Origin: Variovorax sp. IB41
GTDB taxonomy: Bacteria > Pseudomonadota > Gammaproteobacteria > Burkholderiales > Burkholderiaceae_C
Length of the DNA stretch: 64,000 nt
Reading direction: 5' to 3'
NCBI RefSeq assembly: GCF_016405905.1
Contig: NZ_JAEFCB010000011.1
Span: 1 to 64,000, forward strand
The notes beneath the pieces were generated by a model that was not told where the DNA came from, searched no databases, and saw nothing but the letters and a program-made list of their open reading frames with translations. Shown piece by piece: positions 16,590 to 24,400 of the stretch. Every line of letters starts with the position of its first letter. Within the stretch, counting starts at the first letter, position 1. A program made the translations under genes and the position numbers.

Positions 16590-17381
16590 TTATTTCTTCA
16601 GGCCGCGGCCCAGGTCGATGTCTTCCGAGGCGCGTGCGCTGGCATCGGCCGCGCGCGCGCTCAGGTCGGGCGCCAGGGCGCGCCGGCCGTCGAACACGAA
16701 GCAGTCGCCGTGGTAGTGCGCGCCGCCCACGTCCTCGAAGTATTTGAGGATGCCTCCTTCGAGCTGCAGCACGTGCTCGATGCCTTCCTCGCGCATGAGG
16801 ATCGCGGCCTTCTCGCAGCGGATGCCGCCGGTGCAGAAGCTCACCACGGTCTTGCCCGCGAAATCGGCGCGGTGTGCTTTCAGCGCGGGCGGGAATTCGG
16901 TGAACTTGGTGATGCGCCAGTCGATCGCGCCGTCGAATGTGCCTTCATCGACCTCGAAGTCGTTGCGCGTATCGAGGAGGGCGATCTCGCGGCCTTCGTC
17001 GTCGTGGCCCTGGTCGAGCCAGCGCTTGAGGGTGGGCGCATCGACGCCGGGGGCGCGGCCTGCGGCCGGCTGGATGGCCGGGTGGTCCATGCGGATGATC
17101 TCGCGCTTCTGCTTCACCAGCATGCGCCGGAAGGGCTGCGCGGCGGACCAGCTTTCCTTGGTCTCGAGGTCGGCGAAGCGCGCATCGGCGCGCAGTTCGG
17201 CCAGGAAGGTATGGATGGCGTCCGGCGGCCCGGCCAGAAACAGGTTGATACCCTCGGGCGCCAGCAGGATGGTGCCCATGAGGCCCAGGGCCTGGGTGCG
17301 GGCACGCAGGTCTTCGCGCAGCACGGGGCTGTCGTCTATGGCCACGAATTTGTAGGCCGCGATATTCAGAATCTCTTGCAC
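16590..17381 (-). CDS. trhO: Rhodanese-domain tRNA uridine hydroxylase (TrhO/YceA type)
   Basis: 263 residues from a GTG at 17381 giving MQEILNIAAYKFVAIDD; an ATG ten codons upstream is possible. The N-terminal ferredoxin-like region includes GLMGTILLAPEGINLFLAG and the rhodanese domain has the active cysteine loop VVSFCTGGIRCEKAA. TrhO hydroxylates U34 of some tRNAs with oxygen, the first step toward 5-oxyacetyluridine. A TACAAT box ends eight bases before the GTG, so the mRNA may be nearly leaderless. Confidence 0.85.
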   Translation of the reverse strand: MQEILNIAAYKFVAIDDSPVLREDLRARTQALGLMGTILLAPEGINLFLAGPPDAIHTFLAELRADARFADLETKESWSAAQPFRRMLVKQKREIIRMDHPAIQPAAGRAPGVDAPTLKRWLDQGHDDEGREIALLDTRNDFEVDEGTFDGAIDWRITKFTEFPPALKAHRADFAGKTVVSFCTGGIRCEKAAILMREEGIEHVLQLEGGILKYFEDVGGAHYHGDCFVFDGRRALAPDLSARAADASARASEDIDLGRGLKK

Positions 17382-17389
17382 GGGGCGCG

Positions 17390-17395
17390 ATTGTA
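17390..17395 (-). promoter_or_regulatory. -10-like TACAAT upstream of trhO
   Basis: TACAAT on the minus strand ends eight bases before the GTG start of trhO. The matching -35 region is not convincing. If used, transcription would begin at or next to the start codon. Confidence 0.4.
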
Positions 17396-17430
17396 GGGAT
17401 TGCCAACCCACATCGTGGGGTGGCGGTTTC

Positions 17431-17436
17431 TACAAT
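17431..17436 (+). promoter_or_regulatory. -10-like TACAAT upstream of dnaE
   Basis: TACAAT is followed by six bases and then the dnaE ATG, which would put the transcript start at the A of the start codon. There is no clear Shine-Dalgarno apart from GGCGGG in the gap and no good -35 box at 17 bases. Confidence 0.4.
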
Positions 17437-17442
17437 GGCGGG

Positions 17443-20400
17443 ATGTTTGTTCACCTGCGCCTGCACACCGAATTTTCCGTCGTCGACGGCACCAACCGGA
17501 TCGACGAAGTCATCAAGGCCGCCGCTGCCGACAAGCAGCCCGCACTGGCCATCACCGACCTGAACAACCTGTTCGGGGCGGTCAAGTTCTACAAGCAGGG
17601 GCGGGGCAAGGGCGTGAAGCCCGTCATCGGCGCTGAAATCTTCATCGAAGGGCTGGGCAAGGAGCCCGGCGTGCTCACCCGGATCGTGCTGCTGGTGCAG
17701 AACACCGAGGGCTACCTGCACCTGTCCGAGCTGCTCGCGCGCGCGTGGACGCAGAACGTGGGCCGCGGCCAGTCGCAGGCGGCCTGCAAGCTCGAATGGC
17801 TCGAAGAACTTTCGGGCGGGTTGATCGTGCTCTCGGGCGCGCAGGCGGGGCCGCTCGGCGTGCCGCTGCTGCAGGGGCAGGAAGAGCGCGCCGCCGAGCT
17901 GGCGCTGAAGTTGGCGGGCATGTTCCCGCACCGTTTCTACATCGAGCTGCAGCGCGCAGGCCGCCCGGAAGACGAGCCGCACGTGGTCGCCGCGGTGAAG
18001 CTCGCGGCGCGGCTCAAGCTGCCGGTGGTCGCCACGCACCCGGTGCAGTTCGCCGAACGGCAGGACTACGAGGCGCATGAGGCGCGCGTGTGCATCTCCG
18101 AAGGCGAGATCCTCGGCAACCCGCGCCGCGTGCGCAAGTTCACCGAAGAGCAGTACTTCAAGTCGACCGCCCAGATGCAGGCCCTGTTCGCCGATGTGCC
18201 CAGCGCGCTGGCCAACACGGTGGAGATCGCCAAACGCTGCAACCTGACGCTGGTGCTGGGCAAGCCGCAGCTGCCCGACTTTCCCACGCCCTTCGTGAGC
18301 GAAGGCGTGCGCATGCCGATCGACGACTTCTTCCGCCAGGAATCGTTCGAGGGGCTCGAAGTGCGCCTCGCGCACCTCTATCCCGATGCGGCCAAGCGCG
18401 ATGCCGAACGGCCGCGCTATGTGGAGCGCCTGGAGTTCGAGATCAACACGATCCTGAACATGGGCTTCCCCGGCTACTTCCTGATCGTGGGCGACTTCAT
18501 CAAGTGGGCCAAGGAAAACGGCTGCCCCGTGGGCCCGGGCCGGGGCTCGGGCGCGGGCTCGCTGGTGGCCTATGCGCTCAAGATCACCGACCTCGACCCG
18601 CTCGAATACAAGCTGCTGTTCGAACGGTTCCTGAACCCCGAGCGCGTCTCGATGCCCGACTTCGACATCGACTTCTGCCAGGGCAACCGCGACCGCGTGA
18701 TCGACTACGTGAAGGACAAGTACGGCCGCAACGCCGTGAGCCAGATCGCCACCTTCGGCACGATGGCCGCGCGCGCCGCCATCCGCGACGTGGGCCGCGT
18801 GCTGGACATGAGCTACATGTTCTGCGACGGCATCAGCAAGCTGATTCCGAACAAGCCGGGCATGTCGGTCACGCTGCAGTACCCGCCCGAGAAAAAGATC
18901 GAGGGCGACAAGAACAACTACGCCATCGAGATGGAGCCGCAGCTCGCGCAGCGCATCGAGAAGGAAGAAGAAGTGCGCATGCTGGTCGAGCTCGCGCAGA
19001 AGCTCGAAGGCATGACGCGCAACATCGGCATGCACGCCGGCGGCGTGCTCATTGCGCCCGGCAAGCTCACCGATTTCTGTCCGCTCTACCAGCAGCCGGG
19101 CAGCGACTCGGCCGTGAGCCAGTACGACAAGGACGACGTCGAGGCCATCGGCCTGGTGAAGTTCGACTTCCTGGGGCTCGCCACGCTCACCATCCTGGAG
19201 ATCGCGAAAGAGTTCATCGTCGCGCGCCACAAGGGCCAGGAGGACTTCGCGTTCGAGAACATTCCGCTCAAGGACGCGGCCACCTACCGGCTCTTCTCCG
19301 AAGGCAAGACGGAAGCGGTGTTCCAGTTCGAATCGCGCGGCATGCAGGGCATGCTGAAGGACGCGCGGCCCACGCGTCTGGAAGACCTGATCGCGCTCAA
19401 CGCGCTGTACCGTCCGGGCCCGATGGACCTGATCCCCAGTTTCGTCGCGCGCAAGCACGGCCGCGAAGAGGTGGAGTACCCGCACCCGGCCGTCGCCGAG
19501 ATGCTCTCGGAGACCTACGGGATCATGGTCTACCAGGAGCAGGTGATGCAGACCGCGCAGATCCTGGGCGGCTACTCGCTCGGCGGCGCCGACCTGCTGC
19601 GCCGCGCGATGGGCAAGAAAAAGCTCGAGGAGATGGCCGAGCACCGCGAGAAATTCCGCGCGGGCGCACTCGCCACGCACGGCATTCCGCAAGACAAGGC
19701 CGACGAGATCTTCGACTTGATGGAGAAGTTCGCGGGCTACGGCTTCAACAAGTCGCACGCCGCCGCCTACTCGCTGCTCGCGTACCACACGGGCTGGCTC
19801 AAGGTCCACTACACGGCCGAATTCTTCTGCGCCAACATGACCGTGGAAATGGACGACACGGACAAGCTCAAGCTGCTGTTCGAAGACGCCCAGAAGAACT
19901 TCGGCATCACCTTCGAGCCGCCGGACGTGAACCGCGGCAACTACCGCTTCGAGCCGGTCACCGACCGGGTGATCCGCTACGGCCTGGGCGCCGTCAAGGG
20001 CACGGGCCAGCTCGCGGTCGAGGCCGTGGTGCGGGCGCGCGAAGAGGGCGGGCCGTTCAAGAGCCTGTTCGATTTCTGCGTGCGCATCGACCGCCAGCGC
20101 ATCAACAAACGCACGGTCGAGGCGCTGATCAAGGCCGGCGCGTTCGATGCGATCCAGCAGAACCGCGCGGCGCTGATCGCCTCGCTGGACCGCGCCTTCG
20201 ATTTCGCCAGCGCGACCGCGGCCAACGCCTCGCAGGTCGACATCTTCGGCGACTGCGAGCACGGCTCGGCCACCGCCGAACCCGACCTGGTCGATGCCAC
20301 GCCGTGGGGCGTGAAGGAGCGCCTCACGCTGGAGAAAACCGCCGTCGGCTTCTACCTCTCGGGCCATCTGTTCGACGAGGTCTCGCACGAGGTGCGGCGC

Positions 20401-20961
20401 TTCTGCAAGCGCGAGATCGGCGACCTGCTCGACAGCCGCGACCAGCAGGTCATCGCGGGCATCGTGAGCGACTTCCGCGTGATCAACGGACAGCGCGGGC
20501 GGCTCGCGATCTTCAAGCTGGACGACAAGTCCGAGTCCATCGACGCGACGGCCGACGAGGCGCTCATCAACGCCAACCGCAACACCTTGAAAGATGACGA
20601 GCTCGTCATCGTGAGCGGCCGGCTGCAGCCGGCGCGCGGCGGCTTCGAGGCGCGTTTTCAGGTGCAGCAGGTGTGGGACCTGGCGACGGCGCGCTGCCGC
20701 TTCGGCAAGTTCCTGCGCGTGGCGGTGAACGGCAAGGCGCCGGACATCGCGCGGCTGGTGAAGGACTTTCCGCCGCGCACCGAGCAGACCGAGGTCGGCG
20801 ATCTGGTTCAGGGTTTGCCGGTGCGCCTGTCGATGGCGCGCGGCGGCGCGCAGGTCGAGCTGCAGCTGGGCGAGCGCGCCAAGTTCTTCCCGACCGATGC
20901 CGCGCTCGCGAGTTGGACGGCACAGGCGGAGGCGGGCAAGGCGCTGATCGTCTACGAGTGA
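17443..20961 (+). CDS. dnaE: DNA polymerase III alpha subunit
   Basis: 1172 residues, the usual DnaE1 length. The N-terminal PHP domain begins FVHLRLHTEFSVVDGTNRID; the polymerase catalytic aspartates are in MPDFDIDFCQGNRDR near residue 405 and in GLVKFDFLGLATL near residue 574. The helix-hairpin-helix region and an OB domain with QQVIAGIVSDFRVINGQRGR follow. It is the replicative polymerase, acting with epsilon, theta and the beta clamp. It is a single gene here, divergent from trhO. Confidence 0.98.
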   Translation: MFVHLRLHTEFSVVDGTNRIDEVIKAAAADKQPALAITDLNNLFGAVKFYKQGRGKGVKPVIGAEIFIEGLGKEPGVLTRIVLLVQNTEGYLHLSELLARAWTQNVGRGQSQAACKLEWLEELSGGLIVLSGAQAGPLGVPLLQGQEERAAELALKLAGMFPHRFYIELQRAGRPEDEPHVVAAVKLAARLKLPVVATHPVQFAERQDYEAHEARVCISEGEILGNPRRVRKFTEEQYFKSTAQMQALFADVPSALANTVEIAKRCNLTLVLGKPQLPDFPTPFVSEGVRMPIDDFFRQESFEGLEVRLAHLYPDAAKRDAERPRYVERLEFEINTILNMGFPGYFLIVGDFIKWAKENGCPVGPGRGSGAGSLVAYALKITDLDPLEYKLLFERFLNPERVSMPDFDIDFCQGNRDRVIDYVKDKYGRNAVSQIATFGTMAARAAIRDVGRVLDMSYMFCDGISKLIPNKPGMSVTLQYPPEKKIEGDKNNYAIEMEPQLAQRIEKEEEVRMLVELAQKLEGMTRNIGMHAGGVLIAPGKLTDFCPLYQQPGSDSAVSQYDKDDVEAIGLVKFDFLGLATLTILEIAKEFIVARHKGQEDFAFENIPLKDAATYRLFSEGKTEAVFQFESRGMQGMLKDARPTRLEDLIALNALYRPGPMDLIPSFVARKHGREEVEYPHPAVAEMLSETYGIMVYQEQVMQTAQILGGYSLGGADLLRRAMGKKKLEEMAEHREKFRAGALATHGIPQDKADEIFDLMEKFAGYGFNKSHAAAYSLLAYHTGWLKVHYTAEFFCANMTVEMDDTDKLKLLFEDAQKNFGITFEPPDVNRGNYRFEPVTDRVIRYGLGAVKGTGQLAVEAVVRAREEGGPFKSLFDFCVRIDRQRINKRTVEALIKAGAFDAIQQNRAALIASLDRAFDFASATAANASQVDIFGDCEHGSATAEPDLVDATPWGVKERLTLEKTAVGFYLSGHLFDEVSHEVRRFCKREIGDLLDSRDQQVIAGIVSDFRVINGQRGRLAIFKLDDKSESIDATADEALINANRNTLKDDELVIVSGRLQPARGGFEARFQVQQVWDLATARCRFGKFLRVAVNGKAPDIARLVKDFPPRTEQTEVGDLVQGLPVRLSMARGGAQVELQLGERAKFFPTDAALASWTAQAEAGKALIVYE

Positions 20962-21056
20962 ATGGCCCCTGGCTTTTTGGGGTCGTGGAACGTTTGGGCG
21001 TACTGCGCGTCCATCTGTTTCTTCACAACCAGGCTGTTCGAGGAGGAACGATTGCC

Positions 21057-21428
21057 ATGACCCATCAAAAGACCAAGACCCTGAAGACCGCCGCGCTCGC
21101 ACTCGGCATGTCGCTGGCGATGTCCGCCGCCTTCGCCCAGTATGCCGGCCCGAGCAGCGTGCCGACGATGACGGTCAAGCAGCTGCTGGACACCGGCAAG
21201 GACGACCAGCACGCCACGCTGCGCGGCTTCATCGTCTCGCACGACGGCGGCGAGCACTACACCTTCGCCGACGACACCGGCCGCATGAAGGTGGAGATCG
21301 ATGCCAAGCACTTCCCGCCCGGCGTGAAGATCGACGACAAGGTGCGCGTCGAGATCTCGGGCGAGTTCGACAAGGACCTCGTCGGCAAGGCCGAACTGGA
21401 CGTCAAGCGGCTGAGCCTGGCGCGCTGA
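21057..21428 (+). CDS. YgiW/YdeI-type periplasmic OB-fold (BOF) protein
   Basis: 123 residues with a signal peptide (AALALGMSLAMSAAFAQ) and a small bacterial OB fold: TVKQLLDTGKDDQHATLRG, HYTFADDTGRMKVEID, KVRVEISGEFDKD. Members such as YgiW/VisP and YdeI are periplasmic stress-tolerance proteins. The ribosome site is GAGGAGGAAC. The last 26 bases overlap the end of the large helicase gene on the opposite strand. Confidence 0.88.
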   Translation: MTHQKTKTLKTAALALGMSLAMSAAFAQYAGPSSVPTMTVKQLLDTGKDDQHATLRGFIVSHDGGEHYTFADDTGRMKVEIDAKHFPPGVKIDDKVRVEISGEFDKDLVGKAELDVKRLSLAR

Positions 21429-24400
21429 CCGCCACGGCGGCGGGGGCTTCTTCCACCGCCGCCTTCTTGCCCTTCTTCCGCAGCGCCAGCTCGATCTGCT
21501 CGAGCACGGCCTCCGGCGCGTGCAGCCAGTCCTTGGCCAGCACCTGCACCACCTGCCAGCCGAACGCATCGAGCACGCGCGGACGCGAGACGTAGCGCTC
21601 CAGCACGTTGCGGTTCTCGTAGTGCGTCGCGGTGTCCACGAGGATGCCCAGCGCATAGTGCCCGGCCTCCGGCGCACGCAGCGCGAGGTCGCAGCGAAAA
21701 CGCGACTGGCCCACCTGTTCATCGACCGCATGGCCGCGCGCACGCAGCGCGGCCGCGAGCTGCGCCGTCACTTCGTCGGCGCGCGCATGCGGCGCGCTGC
21801 TGCCGCGCGTGAGCGGATTCATGCCCTCGAGCACGCGCCGCGCGGTCGCCGAATCGCCGCGCGACAGGCACTCCGCATAGCGCAGGAACTGCTTGAGCGC
21901 CGCGGCGCCTTCGTTGTGGTCGTTGGTGATCGCCTCGTGGCGGATCGTGGAGACCACGGCCATGTGGTGCCGCGCGCGGCTGAAGATCACGTTGAGCCGC
22001 TTCTCGCCGCCGCGCTGGTTGATCGGGCCGAAGTTCATCAGCATGCGGCCCTCGGGGTTCGGGCCGTAGCAGATGCTCAGGATGATGATGTCGCGCTCGT
22101 CGCCCTGCACGTTCTCCAGGTTCTTGATGAAGAGGCCGCAGAACTGGTCGTCTTCCTCGCGCACGTACTCGGCTTCCAGCCGCGCGGCGAAGTCGCTGTC
22201 GATGGCGCCCAGCGCGTCGAGCTCGGCCTCGATCTCGGTCTGCTGCGCTTCCGAGAACGCCACGATGCCCAGGCTGCGCCCGGTCTCGCGCTTGAGCAGC
22301 TCGCGCACCAGCTGCGCGATGTGGCGCGCCTCGCCGTCGTTGATGCGGTTCTCGTACACCGCATCGGTCACGCGGTGGAAGCTGATGGCGCGCGAGAGCA
22401 GGGCGTCGACGTTCGCGGCCACCGAGGCATCGGTCGGGTTGCGCGATTGCACCAAGATCTCCTCGCGCGCATCCGAAGGCAGGCTCCGGTCCGGAATGGT
22501 GAAGAGGTTGCCCGCATAGAAGGCCGCGTTCGAAAAGCCGATCAGCGACTCGTAGCGGCTTCGGTAGTGCCAGGCGAGCAGCGTGGCCGGCAGGTTGCGC
22601 GCGCCCTGGTTCAGGAGGCTGTCGGCATCGAGCACCACGGCGATGCGGTCGCCTTCGTCTTCGACGGAGACGGTGTCGTCCTCGGGGTCGCGGCCCGAGG
22701 AGAAGAAGCTCGTCGGCGGCAGCTGCATCTCGTCGCCCACCACGATGATCTGCGGCGCGCGGTAGAGCGCGGGCACGGCTTCTTCCACCGGGATCTGGCT
22801 CGCCTCGTCGAAGATCACCACGTCGAAGAGGTCGGCCGCGAGCGGCAGCGTGTCGGACACCGAGAGCGGGCTCATGAGCCAGATCGGCTTCATGTCGCGC
22901 ACCACCTGCCCGGTCTCGCCTGAGGCGAGTTCGCGGATCGCCTTGTAACGCATGGTCTTGCCGAACTCGTGCTCGAGCTCGCGCCGGCCCGCGTTGTAGC
23001 TCTTCTTGAAGAGCTTGCCGCCGGCATCGAGCTGGCTCGCGGGGAGGGCGCTGGTGCGCACGTGCGCCCGAAAGCGCTCGCGCACCGCGGCGGCGAGCGT
23101 GCGGGCATTGCGGTCGAGCAGCTTGCGCTCTCCCTCGGCCAGGCGCTGCGCATGGCGCGCGAGCGCGGCACTGTCGAAGCGCGGCAGCCAGCGCTCGGTG
23201 CGGTAGACGCGCTCCAGGCCTTCGCGCGCGACGGCGTATTCGATGGCGTCGGGTGCGAGCGGCAACGTGCGCAGCGCCTTGGCCAGGGCCGGGTCGGCAT
23301 CGGCCAGTTCCTGCAGGTGGGGCAGCACGCTCGGCAGGGAGTCGGCCTGCTCGCGCAGCGTGCGGGCCAGCGCTTCGAGCGCGGCCAGCGGCTGCGCGGC
23401 GGGGTCGTCCAGCAGGTCGCGCCACAGGGCATCGAGCGCGTCGGTGCGCTCGCCGAGCGCCGCGAGCCGTTCGACGTTGCGGCTCGCGCCGGACTCGGTG
23501 CGCAGGTGCGCGTGGAAGGCCGCGCGCACACCGTTGCCGGCGGCATCGCCGCGGCGCAATGCATCGAGCTGCTGCACGAAATCGTCGGGGTCGGTGCAGC
23601 CGTAGGTGGCCTCGATCTGCGCCGCCTGCTTGCCGACGGCCGCGCGGGCCGTGTGCTCGGCCAGCAGTTCTTCGAGCACCTGGCTGGGCTGCGGGCGGAC
23701 GGCGTGCTTGGCGAAGTTATAGCGGCGCTTGAGTTCGCCCGACAGGCGCCACCACGAAGGCTGCAGCCACCGCAGCAGCGAGCCCTGCTGCGCCTTGGCT
23801 TGGGCGAGGCCGGCTTCGGTATCGCCCGGCGAGAACCTGTCGCACCAGTGGTTCGTGCGCTCGAGGGCCTCCTTGAGCACCTGCTGCAGCGCGCGCCGCT
23901 GCGTCATCGCCTCGCCGAACGCGAGGCTGGTGGGGTGCGCGGTGTCGAGCAGCGTGAGATGCCCGCGCGCGGCCAGTGCGGCCACGCGGCGCGCATCGGC
24001 CACCACGGCCAGTGCGTCGCCCCACAGCGTGGGCGCGTCGCCCAGCGGCGGCCAGGCGTCGGTCAATGCATCGCGGTGCGGGCCGGTCTGTTCCGCCGCG
24101 CGGTCGCCGAGTTCGACCAGCCGCGCCAACGGCCGCTCCTGCCGCAGCAACGCGGGCGCGAGTTGGGCGAACGCATGCGCCGAGAGGTACGGCACGTCGA
24201 GGCTTTCGGTGACGGCGAGGTGCAGGCGCGCGACCAGGTCTTCATGCCGGCGCCATGCCGCGAAGGCCGGCAATGCTTCGGATTGCAGCGGCGTGAGTGC
24301 CGGGTCGTGCGGCTTGAGCGCGATCAGCCGCGCCATCAGCGTGCGCACCGCCACGGCCAGGTGCTCGGGCGCCTCGCGCATCGCGGCGTCGAAGCGTTCG

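Noticed and set aside
20962..21056. Gene remnant between dnaE and the YgiW-type gene
   Set aside because: A minus-strand frame gives a short plausible peptide but it is too short to assign, and the region is explained as the leader of the plus-strand gene.
16945..21102. 1385-residue open frame on the minus strand opposite dnaE
   Set aside because: It is the antisense of dnaE and trhO in high-GC DNA; composition is Arg/His/Ala-rich without any domain, and dnaE is complete on the other strand.
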